From Serratia fonticola (GTDB lineage Bacteria; Pseudomonadota; Gammaproteobacteria; Enterobacterales; Enterobacteriaceae): 64,000 nt of DNA. Where the stretch lies: NCBI RefSeq assembly GCF_006715025.1, contig NZ_VFMK01000001.1, positions 1,612,001 to 1,676,000 on the forward strand, read 5' to 3'. Shown one piece after another: positions 8,172 to 18,700 of the stretch. Positions within the stretch are counted from its first letter, which is position 1. Each line of letters starts with the position of its first letter. The translations under genes and the position numbers were made by a program. The notes beneath the pieces are model-generated. The model searched no databases. It worked only from the letters and a program-made list of their open reading frames with translations, and was not told the origin of the DNA.

Positions 8172-9017
8172 CTATTGGCGGGCCAGGCGGCCAGACGTGG
8201 GTTCGAACGCCACATTGCTGCGCCATGGGTTGATATCCAGACCACCGCGCCGGGTATAACGAGCATACACGCTCAGTTGTTCCGGTTGGCAGAAACGCAG
8301 CAGGTCGTTGAAGATACGTTCAACACACTGTTCATGAAATTCATTGTGATGGCGGAATGAAACCAGGTAACGTAGCAGAGCTTCACGGTTGATTTGCGGG
8401 CCGCGGTAACGTATCTGCACCGATCCCCAATCTGGCTGGTTAGTGATCAGACAGTTGGATTTCAGCAGATGGCTGACCAGCGTTTCCTCCACTTGCCGTG
8501 TTCCAGCGGCACCTTGCAGATAACCGGCATTGAACTCATAGTTGTCAATGCTGATATCCTGCTGATCGAGGCATTCGCCTTCCAAACGGGAGATCGGGAT
8601 CCCTTCCAGTTGATCGACGCTGAACAGGGCAACGCTGACTTCCCCCTGCGCACAGGCGGAAAGATCGCGTTGCAGCGTGGTGCGCACGGCTTCCCTGTCT
8701 GGGAAGCTAGTCTGGTTAAAGCTGTTTAGGTAGAGCTTGAAACTTTTGGATTCGATCAGGTTGATGCTGCCAGCATTCAGGCTGATTTCTCCCACGGCAA
8801 CCTGGGGCAGCCCCTTGGCATTTAGCCAGGAAAGTTCATACAACGTCCAGATATCGGCACCGTGGAACGGCAGGCTATGGGGATAAAGCCCCAACGGCTC
8901 GCGGTTCATGCTGCGGGGAACCGCCTGTAACAGCGAAGCATCATAGCTGTCACGGTATGCGGTGGGTTTGCCCAGCGTCAGGGCTGACAGAGCCTGATGG
9001 TCTTGATAGGAGGACAT
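8172..9017 (-). CDS. queF: NADPH-dependent 7-cyano-7-deazaguanine reductase QueF
   Basis: 281-residue two-domain tunnelling-fold enzyme reducing preQ0 to preQ1 in queuosine synthesis. The NADPH-recognition motif ESKSFKLYLNSFNQT starts near residue 89. The nucleophile is Cys189 in SHLLKSNCLITNQPDWGS and the proton donor Asp196. Long YqcD subtype, full length compared with E. coli (282). Its 3' end contains a tRNA-like stretch, judged accidental below. It diverges from syd. Confidence 0.96.
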   Translation of the reverse strand: MSSYQDHQALSALTLGKPTAYRDSYDASLLQAVPRSMNREPLGLYPHSLPFHGADIWTLYELSWLNAKGLPQVAVGEISLNAGSINLIESKSFKLYLNSFNQTSFPDREAVRTTLQRDLSACAQGEVSVALFSVDQLEGIPISRLEGECLDQQDISIDNYEFNAGYLQGAAGTRQVEETLVSHLLKSNCLITNQPDWGSVQIRYRGPQINREALLRYLVSFRHHNEFHEQCVERIFNDLLRFCQPEQLSVYARYTRRGGLDINPWRSNVAFEPTSGRLARQ

Positions 9018-9080
9018 GAGCTGTCACCTTGGTTTTAGATCGGTACAATGGCCGTCAGTTTACCGTATGCGAGAAAAAAT

Positions 9081-9629
9081 ATGGACTATGATGTATCGCA
9101 CGCACTGTGTGAGTTTACCCAGCGCTATATCGATTTTTGGCAACAACAGCGTGGCCACGCCCCGGCAAGCCAGGAGTTGTACGGTATTGCCTCGCCCTGT
9201 ATTGTCGAAAATCGCGATGATGCGGTGCTGTGGCTACCACAACCGTTCATGCCCGCGGCAACCCTGGAGAAGGTAGAAAAAGCGTTGGATCTGCAACTGC
9301 AGCCGGACATTCATACTTTCTACACTCAACAATATGCCGGGGACATGAGCGCGCAATTTGGTGAGCATCCGCTGACGCTGTTGCAGGTGTGGAGCGAGGA
9401 TGACTTTATCCGCCTGCAGGAAAACCTGATTGGGCATCTGGTGACGCAAAAACGCCTCAAACTTTCCCCAACGCTGTTCCTGGCGACAACGGGTTCCGAA
9501 ATGGCGATGGTGTCACTGTGTAATGTGACAGGTAGCGTGTTGCTTGAGCAATTTGGCAGCAAAAATAGGACGGTGTTAGCCGCCTCGCTAGGCCATTTTC
9601 TTGAGGCATTGCAGCCAACCCTAGGGTAG
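9081..9629 (+). CDS. syd: SecY-interacting protein Syd
   Basis: 182-residue homologue of E. coli Syd (181), a cytoplasmic protein that binds SecY and disrupts malformed translocons. Conserved segments include LYGIASPCI, QPDIHTFYTTQ-like HTFYTQQYAGDM, and LLQVWSEDDFIRLQENLIGHLVTQKRLKL. The ATG at 9081 gives the family length. An earlier start at 9048 would overlap the queF promoter region and lacks homology. csrB follows in the same direction. Confidence 0.94.
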   Translation: MDYDVSHALCEFTQRYIDFWQQQRGHAPASQELYGIASPCIVENRDDAVLWLPQPFMPAATLEKVEKALDLQLQPDIHTFYTQQYAGDMSAQFGEHPLTLLQVWSEDDFIRLQENLIGHLVTQKRLKLSPTLFLATTGSEMAMVSLCNVTGSVLLEQFGSKNRTVLAASLGHFLEALQPTLG

Positions 9630-9653
9630 CTGCTCGCTTTTGCCGTAAGTGCG

Positions 9654-9671
9654 TGTGAGAGATCTCTTACA
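9654..9671. promoter_or_regulatory. UvrY/GacA-type upstream activating palindrome of csrB
   Basis: TGTGAGAGATCTCTTACA is an 18-base dyad matching the TGTAAG-N6-CTTACA consensus bound by GacA/UvrY upstream of Csr/Rsm sRNA genes. Its centre is about 184 bases before the inferred csrB start, similar to E. coli. A second half-site, TGTGAGAGATCGC, starts at 9677. Confidence 0.8.
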
Positions 9672-9812
9672 AAAGCTGTGAGAGATCGCTTTTAATTTTT
9701 ATTACAGGGTGGCTTATATTGGACTTATTGCCATTAAGATCAATCGGTTAAATTTGACTTAAGATATGTCCTTGTCTTGATGTGCTGTAATCCATCCTAC
9801 ATGGCCTTGTGG

Positions 9813-9840
9813 TTGGAAAGGAATTAAGCGATCTTATGTT
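9813..9840 (+). promoter_or_regulatory. Candidate csrB promoter
   Basis: -35 TTGGAA (9813-9818), 16-base spacer, -10 TATGTT (9835-9840). Start would be near 9846, just before the first GGA motif. The match is moderate, as expected for an activator-dependent promoter. Confidence 0.5.
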
Positions 9841-9845
9841 CACCG

Positions 9846-10198
9846 GATAGGAATCTGGTGGAACAGGAAAGCATCAGGATGATGCAGCTTCAGGATGAAG
9901 AAGTGGATGCTCTCAGGAAGAGAGAAAAAGGATTAGTGTCAGGAAGACGCTCAGGACGTTTCAGGATTGAAACCAGGGACACCTCCAGGAAGGAGATCGA
10001 GAGCCAGCACTGGAATGTTGGTGGGTCAGGAAGACTGAGGAACCGCGTCAGGATGATGCTATAGGATTTACGAAGGATTGTTTGGTCAGGATGGCCGAAG
10101 GAAAAGTTTTCAAGGATTGAGCAGGGAGCACACTTTGTAGCGGGATAGCTATAAAACGAACCGGGGGCACTGTTAACGCAGTGCCCCCACTTTTTTTT
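9846..10198 (+). ncRNA. csrB: CsrB small RNA (CsrA antagonist)
   Basis: About 350 nt with roughly two dozen GGA motifs, many as CAGGA in hairpin loops (for example CATCAGGATGATG and CTCCAGGAAGGAG). The 3' part matches E. coli CsrB closely: AGGAAAAGTTTTCAAGGATTGAGCAGGGAGCA, split here over 10098-10130, then AAACGAACCGGGGGCACTG and the terminator. CsrB sequesters the carbon-storage regulator CsrA and is switched on by BarA-UvrY. Location after syd is that of E. coli. The exact 5' end is inferred from the promoter and could shift by several bases. Confidence 0.94.
10163..10198 (+). terminator. csrB intrinsic terminator
   Basis: Perfect 10-bp stem GGGGGCACTG/CAGTGCCCCC (10163-10172, 10179-10188) with a six-base loop, followed after AC by eight T (10191-10198). 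Confidence 0.93.
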
Positions 10199-10317
10199 GC
10201 CTTGCTGCTGAAAACCAGACACCCTATTTTTACTTTAATGGCTTATTTATAGCCGACCGTTTCAGATTGGCCGCTCTTGCGCATCCATGCGCTCGCGGTA
10301 GAGGGATATTCCTGTAC

Positions 10318-10355
10318 GGCACATCCAATAACGCCGCAGTTTGAAAGACGACGGA
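10318..10355. repeat. Isolated ERIC-like terminus
   Basis: CCAATAACGCCGCAGTTTGA followed by AAGACGACGG matches the right end of the ERIC copies in this window and closely resembles 3154-3186 before gcvA. No clear left end is visible, so it looks like a remnant at the 3' side of the MFS gene. Confidence 0.45.
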
Positions 10356-10359
10356 GAGA

Positions 10360-11610
10360 TTAACCAATCGCGCCTAGCGTATCACCGGTGCTCTGCTTCT
10401 TGGGCAACAGGAATAGCGTGGCGTAAATATCCAGCAGGTAAATACCGGCTAACAGGCTGATAGCCGCAGCAAAGGAAACCTGAGTCACCAGAGCGCCAAT
10501 CACCAATGGCCCCAATCCGCCGACACCGCGTCCCAGATTAAACAGAATGTTTTGCGCCGTTGCTCGCGCCTGCACCGGATAAGTGTCCGAAATCAATGCG
10601 CCGTAGCCGCCAATCATGCCATTAACAAATACCCCCATTAATGCACCGGCAAACAACATCAGGGTTGGATCGCTGAGTTGTGCATAGCAAATCACCATGA
10701 CCACCGCGCCAATCTGGTAAATCACAAAGATGATCCAACGAGGGAAACGGTCGGCCAATACCCCGAACAACCAGATACCAAAGGTCATCCCGATCACCGT
10801 GACGCCAGTCCAGACACCGGATTTGGTCAGTGAGAAACCAAAGTTTTTTGCCAGATAGGTGGGCATCCAGATCATCAGCCCGTAATAGCCAAAATTTTGT
10901 ACTGAGCAGAGGATAAAGATCCCCAGGCTGGCTTTGCCAGTGGCACGATCTTTAAATAACAGCTTTAATCGTTGAGTGAAGGACAGGTGTTGCTCACTCG
11001 TTTTTTGCTGAACAAACTCTTTGGGTTCCCCCATGGTTCGGCGGATAAGGAAGGAAACCAGCGCTGGCAGCAAGCCAACCAGGAACATGCCTCGCCAGCC
11101 GATATAAGGTAACAATAGCGGTGTCAGGAAGGCGGCGGCCAGTACACCGATCTGCCAGCCCATGCCGACATAAGCAGAGGCACGGTTACGTTTCTCCGCA
11201 GGCCAGGCTTCAGCGATTAACGCCATACCGATACCGAACTCGCCCCCGAGCCCGATGCCCGCTAATGTGCGATAGGCCAGCAGATCCCAGTAGCCGACGG
11301 CAACGGCACACAGGCCGGTGAAAATCGAGAACATAAGAATAGTGATGGTCAGCACGCGGATGCGGCCAAAACGGTCACTGAGATGGCCGAAGATCACGCC
11401 GCCAATCACTGCGCCGATCAGCGTCCAGGTCACCAGAGAACCGGCTTCCGATGAGGTCAGGCCCAGCTCAGAGGTGATCACTGGCAGCATAAAGCCGAGT
11501 ATCAGCAGATCGAAGCCGTCCATTGCATAACCGGTAACCGAAGCCAGCATGGCTTTACCGGGCGTAGCATGATTTTTAGTGGGTGAGATTGCGGGCATGT
11601 CTTTTATCAT
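10360..11610 (-). CDS. MFS transporter (metabolite:proton symporter type)
   Basis: 416-residue protein with about 12 membrane segments. The MFS signature GHLSDRFGRIRVL lies between segments 2 and 3 and GVLADRFPRW in the second half. The N-terminal GYAMDGFDLLILGFMLPVI, with an Asp in the first helix, is typical of the aromatic acid/sialic acid-type MFS branches. Substrate cannot be told from sequence. No clear Shine-Dalgarno precedes the first ATG, and a second ATG four codons later is equally possible. It stands alone between csrB and yqcC and is not part of this neighbourhood in E. coli, so it is probably accessory. Confidence 0.85.
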   Translation of the reverse strand: MIKDMPAISPTKNHATPGKAMLASVTGYAMDGFDLLILGFMLPVITSELGLTSSEAGSLVTWTLIGAVIGGVIFGHLSDRFGRIRVLTITILMFSIFTGLCAVAVGYWDLLAYRTLAGIGLGGEFGIGMALIAEAWPAEKRNRASAYVGMGWQIGVLAAAFLTPLLLPYIGWRGMFLVGLLPALVSFLIRRTMGEPKEFVQQKTSEQHLSFTQRLKLLFKDRATGKASLGIFILCSVQNFGYYGLMIWMPTYLAKNFGFSLTKSGVWTGVTVIGMTFGIWLFGVLADRFPRWIIFVIYQIGAVVMVICYAQLSDPTLMLFAGALMGVFVNGMIGGYGALISDTYPVQARATAQNILFNLGRGVGGLGPLVIGALVTQVSFAAAISLLAGIYLLDIYATLFLLPKKQSTGDTLGAIG

Positions 11611-11779
11611 GTGTGATTTTTAGGTGTGCGTATTGTGCCGTGCCTGGCACGGCGCCACCAGATAAAATACGCAGATATCGTCAACTCGCTACAGTTTGGG
11701 CTGCTGGGGCTTAAATGCTATGCTTTGCCGCCGCTCAGCCATGGGCTGATAATCAGTGTCAAACAGGTCGGGAATTCAG

Positions 11780-12106
11780 ATGAGTATACAAAATCAGGTT
11801 CGCCAAAGTTTACAGGCGATTGAACAGTCCATGCGGGATTTGGCGTTGTGGCAGGCCGCGCCGCCGCAACCGGATGCGTTTTCCAGCATCGAACCTTTCT
11901 GTGTCGACACTATGCTGGCCGAAGAGTGGTTGCAGTGGGTGCTGTTGCCACGGATGATTGCGTTATTGGATGCGAATGCGCCGTTGCCAACGCGGTTTGT
12001 TATCACACCCTATTTTGAAGAGGCGCTGAAAGATAGACAGCCGAACTGCATGCCTTTGCTGGTGTTATTGCAACGGCTGGATGCGCTATTGAATATTGAG
12101 CCGTAG
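11780..12106 (+). CDS. yqcC: YqcC family protein
   Basis: 108-residue homologue of E. coli YqcC, with the DUF446 core FSSIEPFCVDTMLAEEWLQW followed by VLLPRM. YqcC is normally encoded directly before truC and yqcA and is thought to belong with the tRNA pseudouridine synthase. Here those genes lie 10.5 kb downstream. The ATG at 11780 gives the family start MS-QNQVRQ and has CGGGA upstream. A GTG at 11756 would add eight residues. Confidence 0.9.
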   Translation: MSIQNQVRQSLQAIEQSMRDLALWQAAPPQPDAFSSIEPFCVDTMLAEEWLQWVLLPRMIALLDANAPLPTRFVITPYFEEALKDRQPNCMPLLVLLQRLDALLNIEP

Positions 12107-12235
12107 TGATCTTGCCATCACGCAGGCATAGCGATATGTGATTCACGCCGCACCATGAAAATAGAGTCTCTTCCTCAGAATGAAAATGGGGGATAATGCA
12201 GCGTTCTGTCGCTTTTCACCAAGGAGGGTTGCATC

Positions 12236-12679
12236 ATGCACAGAAAAGATCTGTTTGGCTGGTCAGGGATCGCAGTAGGTGGTATCGCGTTGCTGCTGGC
12301 GATGATCCATTTCTATGCTGGCCCATTTTCGCCCCAGCCGACGTTGGAAAGCTTTGTTGCTGGCAAAGCGGTGGCTATCAAAGAATCACTCCTGGCCTCG
12401 TTGGCTGGGAATAAAGTCCCTGAAACTGTCACTCGGCCCCGTTACGATCTTGATCGTATCTTGGAAATCTTTATTGCCGTGCTGGCAGTTTGCGCGATTG
12501 TCCTGGGGGCGATTGGCAGTGCGTGCAGAGCAAACCGTCAAGCCGTTTATAGTGCAGTGATGCTGGGTATTGGCACTCTGGCTTTTCAGGTGGCTATCTT
12601 TGCTTTTGGCGTTATCGCCGCCATTTTTCTTATTTTGGCGGTGCTGTCACTACTATTTGGAAACGCTGAGGTTGTTTAG
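12236..12679 (+). CDS. Small inner membrane protein, function unknown
   Basis: 147 residues with an N-terminal membrane segment (about 8-30, SGIAVGGIALLLAMIHFYAG), a soluble stretch of some 45 residues, then hydrophobic segments near 77-96 and 104-140. The arrangement resembles small E. coli inner membrane proteins of the YidI type, but I cannot confirm orthology. An excellent Shine-Dalgarno (AAGGAGG) precedes the ATG. It ends 70 bases before the alpha-2-macroglobulin gene in the same direction and could be in its operon. Confidence 0.75.
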   Translation: MHRKDLFGWSGIAVGGIALLLAMIHFYAGPFSPQPTLESFVAGKAVAIKESLLASLAGNKVPETVTRPRYDLDRILEIFIAVLAVCAIVLGAIGSACRANRQAVYSAVMLGIGTLAFQVAIFAFGVIAAIFLILAVLSLLFGNAEVV

Positions 12680-12749
12680 CTGCCTTCGTTCCCGCGTGAG
12701 AAATGCGCTTTCTCTGGGTGTCTGTAAAGGATCATAAGGTGCTGCCACA

Positions 12750-15700
12750 ATGGATTTATTAAAATTCATTCTTCGTTTGCCTTTTACGCTGATAAAAGGC
12801 CTGTTTCGTCTGCTGAGTATGATTTTTAGCCTGCTGGGGCGGCTTTGCAAGCCGGTAGTTGGCAACCTGAGCTGGAACGCCCCCGCTTGGTGGGCGGCAG
12901 TGTCCGGTGGGGCGAAACGCGGCTTTCTGCGCCTGGAAAACGGGGTGGACAGATACCCCAAAACTATCAGCCTGACACTGTTGGTGTTGCTATGTGCCGC
13001 CGGTGGCGCTTTCTACGGTTGGAACTGGTGGTTGAACCGGCCACAGCCGATTGAACCTGCCCCAATGGTCTACCAGGAAACCAGCGTAAGAATTACCGGC
13101 CCTGAAGCCGTTAATTACGCCGTGCAGAAATCTGCCGCGCAACAGGTCAATTTCATTTTTAAACATTCGGTGGCGCCGCTGACTGACGTCGGCAAAGCGG
13201 TGGAGAAAGGGGTGAAAATCACTCCGGCAATCGAAGGGCAGTGGAAATGGGACAACGCGTGGACATTGGTCTTTACGCCGAAGACTCCCTTGCCGATGGG
13301 AGCAAGTTATGAGGTTAATCTGGATCCATCGGTGTTGTTGGCCCCTCAGAGTAAACTCGCGAACACTCGCTATACCTTTAATGTCCCGGCGTTTGACTAT
13401 CGGCTTGGGCAGGCCGAGTACTATCAGGATCCGCAAGATCCCCAAAAGCGCAGCGCTATCTTCAATGTAAAATTCAATGCTCCAGTGGACGTTGCCAGCT
13501 TTGAGAAGCAAATCGCCATGGGGCTGATCGAAGCCAACGCCAAATCTGAAAAGAAACTCAACTTCTCCCTGGTCTATGACGAGAAGAAGCTCAATGCCTG
13601 GATCCACTCAGAACCGCTGAAGGCACTGGATCATGGTGGCAAGGTGCATCTGGTCCTGGGTAAAGGCATCAAATCGGTCGTCGCCGCCAATGCGATCGCG
13701 CAAACCAAAGATAACTGGGTATCTGTACCCACGCTTTATAGCCTCAGAGTGAAAGAGGCCAGTGCCCAGGTCGTGGATAGCGAGGGGGCTAAAGGCCAGC
13801 GGGCGCTGATAGTCGCTTTCAGCGATGCCGTGAAGGACCAGGACATTGGGCGTGCCGTCAAAGCCTGGCTGCTGCCACAACATAATCCTAATGACCCCCA
13901 AGCCGGTGAAGAGCCGGACGATTTCTACCACTGGGGGGATGTCGAGAGCATTGAAAAGAGCGTTCTGGCACAGTCAACGGCGTTGACTCTCACACTCAAT
14001 GAAGCGGAAGACGTCTATCAGCCGCAGTTTAGCTTCAAGTTTGATGCGCCAGCTCACCGCTTTATGCTGGTAGAGATCGCTAACCTGATGACCTCATCAG
14101 GCGGCTATAAAATGCCGGAGAAAGTCTATCGTATTGTCGAAGTTCCGGACTACCCCAAGACCCTGCAGTTTATGTCACAGGGCTCATTACTGTCGGTCAA
14201 TGGCGATAAGCAAATCAGCGTGGCGGCGCGTAACGTGCCTGGCCTGCGTCTGGACATCAAACGAGTGATCCCCAGCCAGTTGCAACACATTGTCTCATTC
14301 AAAAGCAGTGAATATTCCTCGGCACAGTTCAACCAGCTCAATGATGAATACTTTACCGAACACTTTAACTATCAGACGGCAATCAATAACGATAAGCCGG
14401 GTGAAGTGAGCTACCAGGGTATCGATCTCTCTCGCTACCTTTCCACCAACGCGGATTCCCATCGCGGTGTGTTCCTGTTAACGCTGTCTGAATGGCAGCC
14501 GCAAAAGAAAAAAACGCAGGCGGCAGAGGATGAAAGCGATCAGAGCGAGCAGGAGGGGAATGATTCACCTGCGGTAGGTGATTCACGCTTCGTTGTTGTG
14601 ACCGATCTGGGGATTATTGCCAAGCGTTCGCAGGATAAGACGCGCGATGTGTTTGTGCAGTCGATCCACAGCGGTACTCCGGTCAGTAATGCCAAGGTTT
14701 CAGTCATCGCCAGAAACGGCGTGACTTTACTCAGCCAGCTTACCGATGCCAATGGGCATGTTCGTTTCCCGGCGTTGGATGTCTATACCCATGAGCGTCA
14801 GCCGGTGATGTTCCTGGTGGAAAAAGAGGGCGATGTGTCGTTCCTGCCCACCAGCCGCTACAACGATCGTGGGCTGGATTTCTCCCGTTTTGATATTCAA
14901 GGGGAAGAAACGCCGAACGATCCGCGTACCCTGAGCAGCTACCTGTTCTCCGATCGTGGGGTTTACCGGCCGGGGGAGACTTTCAATATTGGCTTGATCA
15001 CCCGTGCCGCAGATTGGGGCGTGGCCTTGGCCGGTGTGCCGGTACGTGCCGAGATCCGCGATCCGCGCGACAAACTGATGAGCACGGTGCCGTTAACCCT
15101 TGGCAGTAGTGGTTTCAATGAACTGAGTTACACCACCGATGAAAATGCGCCCACCGGTGAGTGGAACGTCTATCTGTATCTGATCGGCAAAAATAACGAC
15201 ACATCTACCTTGCTTGGCCACACCGCTGTCAATGTGAAGGAGTTCGAGCCCGATCAACTGAAGGTGAAGCTTGAATTGACGCCCAACCGCCAGCAAGGGT
15301 GGGTGAAACCATCAGAACTGCGGGCGAACATTGATGTGCAGAACCTGTTCGGTACGCCAGCCCAGGATCGTCGCGTAACCTCGAAATTGACGTTGCGGCC
15401 GATGTATCCGAGCTTCGATCGATTCCCGGACTACGCGTTCTATGAAAACCGCCAGAACAGTGATGGATTTGAAACGGAGCTGGAAGAGCAAACCACCAAC
15501 GAACAGGGAGTGGCCACTATCCCTCTGGATTTGAACTCTTATGCGGATGCCACTTATCAGCTGCAATTGCTGTCTGAGGCCTTTGTGGCTGGCAGCGGGC
15601 GTTCCGTTGCTGCCACGGCACGGGTGCTGGTATCGCCGTATGACTATCTGATCGGCGTGAAGGCTGATGGCGATTTAGGCTATATCAATCGGGGTTCGGT

Positions 15701-18700
15701 CCGTCACTTGAATGTGATTGCTGTAGATCCTTCGTTGAAACAGATCGCGCTGGCGGATCTGAAACTGGTGTTGATCGAACAGAAATATATCTCTGTGCTG
15801 ACCAAGCAAGCTTCGGGTGTTTATAAATATCAGTCGAAGATGAAGGAGGTTCAGCTGTCCGAGCAGCCATTGGCGCTGACCGAGCAGGGCAACGATCTGA
15901 CCCTGGCGACAGAAACACCGGGTGACTTTGTGCTGGTGATTGAAGATGCGCAGGGTAAGGTACTCAACCGTATTGCCTATAGCGTGGCGGGTAATGCCAA
16001 CCTTAGCCGTTCGTTGGATCGAAATGCTGAACTGAAGCTGAAACTCAATCAGGCGGAATATCAACCGGGCGAAGACGTTGAGGTGTCGATCAACGCGCCC
16101 TATACCGGCAGCGGTCTGGTTACCATCGAAAAAGATCGCGTCTATGCCTGGCAATGGTTCCACACCGATACCACCAGTTCAGTGCAGAAAATTCGTGTGC
16201 CAGCCGGGATGGAAGGCAACGGCTATATCAACGTGCAGTTTGTGCGTGATGTGAACTCCAGCGAAATCTTTATGAGTCCGCTGAGCTATGGCGTTATGCC
16301 GTTTAAAATCAGCACCAAAGCGCGTCAAAATAGCCTGGAAGTTCTGGCGCCAACGGTGATTAAACCGGGCGAAAATCTGACAATGACGGTGAAAACCGAC
16401 GGTCCGCAGCAGGTCGCGCTATTTGCCGTGGATGAAGGGATTCTGCAGGTGGCGCGTTATCGCCTGAAAGATCCGTTGGAGTATTTCTTCCGTAAGCGGG
16501 AACTGAGCGTTGAGAGCTCACAGATCCTCGATTTGATCCTGCCGGAGTTCAGCAAACTGATGACCCTTTCGGCGGCACCGGGAGGGGACGCAGGGGAAGG
16601 GCTGGATCTTAACCTGAACCCGTTCAAGCGCAAACGTGACAAGCCGGTGGCCTATTGGTCTGGCATTACCGAAGTCAACGGCGAGAAGCAGTTTGACTAT
16701 CCGGTGCCGGATTACTTCAATGGTAAAATCCGCGTGATGGCGATTTCGGTCACGCCAAGCAAAATCGGTAAGGCACAAACTGCTGCAACGGTGCGGGACA
16801 ACTTCATCATGACGCCGAACGTGCCAGCGATGGTGGCACCGGGTGATGAGTTCGATGTCAGCGTTGGGGTGAGCAACAATCTCGAAGGGCTGCAGGGTAA
16901 ATCCGTGGCTATCGGCGTGCATTTGACGCCGCCACCGCAGTTGGAAGTGGTGGGCAATGCGGAGCAAAGCCTGTCGTTGGCCGAAAAACGCGAAGGCGTA
17001 CTCAATTTCCGCCTGCGTGCCAAGGCGGTATTGGGTGATGCACCGTTGACCTTTGATGCTCGCTATGGCGACCAAACCAGCCGCCGCACCGTCAGCACTT
17101 CGGTACGCCCGGCGATGCCATATCGTACACAGTCGGTGATGGGGCGGATGAGCGGCAGCAGTCAGAATATTGAGAGCCTGCGGCAGATGTTTGATGCTTT
17201 CGCGCAGCGTAATGCTGCGGTGTCCCATTCGCCATTAGTTCTGACCAGCGGTTTGGCCCAGTACCTGGCAGATTACCCGTATTACTGTTCTGAACAGATC
17301 GTCAGCCGGTCTATTCCGTTGATTATGCAAAGTCAGCATCCAGAAATGAAAAGCAGTCTGAGCCAGGCAGAAGTCAGCCAACAGCTGAAAAACCTGCTCG
17401 GCGTGCTGCGTTCCCGTCAGAATGACAGCGGTGCCATTGGTGCCTGGCGTTCATCGCCGGATGCCGATCCGTTTGTGACGCCATACGTGGTGCAGTATCT
17501 CTTGGAGGCCAAGGCGGCAGGGTATTCGCTGCCGGAAGGGATGCTGGATGAAGCCAATGGTGCTCTGCGAGCCTTGGCGGCCAGCGGCTATGACGATCTT
17601 TATCATCTGCGTCTGCGTACCTGGGCGGTTTACCTGTTGACTCTGCAGGGGGAAATCACCACCAACGCGTTGGCCTCGGTACAAGATACGCTGCGTAAGC
17701 TGTATCCCGATAGCTGGCAGACGGATCTGAGCGCTTTGTATCTGGCGTCGTCTTATCGTCTGTTAAAAATGGACGATGTCGCCAATAGCCTGCTGGAACC
17801 CAGTTGGCAGCAGCTAAGCAAAGCCTATGACAAGGGCTGGTGGACTCAGAATTACTTCGATCCCCTGGTGCAGGACGCGACACGCTTATACCTGATTACC
17901 CGGCACTTCCCAGAGAAAGTCTCTGCTATCCCCCCTCAGGTGCTGGAGAATATGGTCAAGGCGCTGAGGGAAGAGCGCTATACCACGTACTCTTCGGCGA
18001 TGAGTATTCTGGCGCTGGAGAGTTACTCGGCACAGGTGGCAGCGCAGGCGGCTTCGTCAACGCAGACGTTAACCATCAGCCAGATCGATAAGCAGAACAA
18101 GGCCGATCCGCAGGTGATTTCCAGCTTGGCCGGGCTGTTCGCCAAAGGTCAGTTTTCGGCTGATGCGCAAGCCATCCGCTTTGCCAATACCAGTAATGCG
18201 CCAGCCTGGTATGTGGTCACGCAAGCGGGCTACGATCTTGCGGCACCGCAGAAAGCCATTGCGCGCGGGTTGGAAATTACCCGTGATTACACCGATGAGC
18301 AGGGTAAGCCGGTGACTCAGGTAACCTTGGGGCAGAAGATCAATGTTCATCTGAAGATCCGGGCGAACTCAAAAGAGGGGCAAAGCAATCTGGCGATTGT
18401 CGATCTGTTGCCTGGCGGTTTTGAGGTCGTGCAGCAAACGGCACCAGAGCCTGTAAGTGAAGACGGTGAAGGAAGCGATAATACGGAGGGGGGTTGGCAG
18501 TCTCCATTGGCCGCATCGGGTTCCAACTGGGCTCCTGATTACAGCGATATCCGTGAAGACCGGATGATCATCTATGGTAGCGCCAGCACTGACGTGCAGG
18601 AGTTTGTCTATCAGATTAAAGCCACTAACACCGGTAGCTTTGTGATCCCTCCTGCTTATGGTGAAGCGATGTACGATCGTGAAGTACAGGCGATGTCTGT

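Noticed and set aside
9858..10222. Frames on both strands over csrB
   Set aside because: The sequence is the GGA-repeat sRNA CsrB; the frames are by-products of its AGGA-rich composition.
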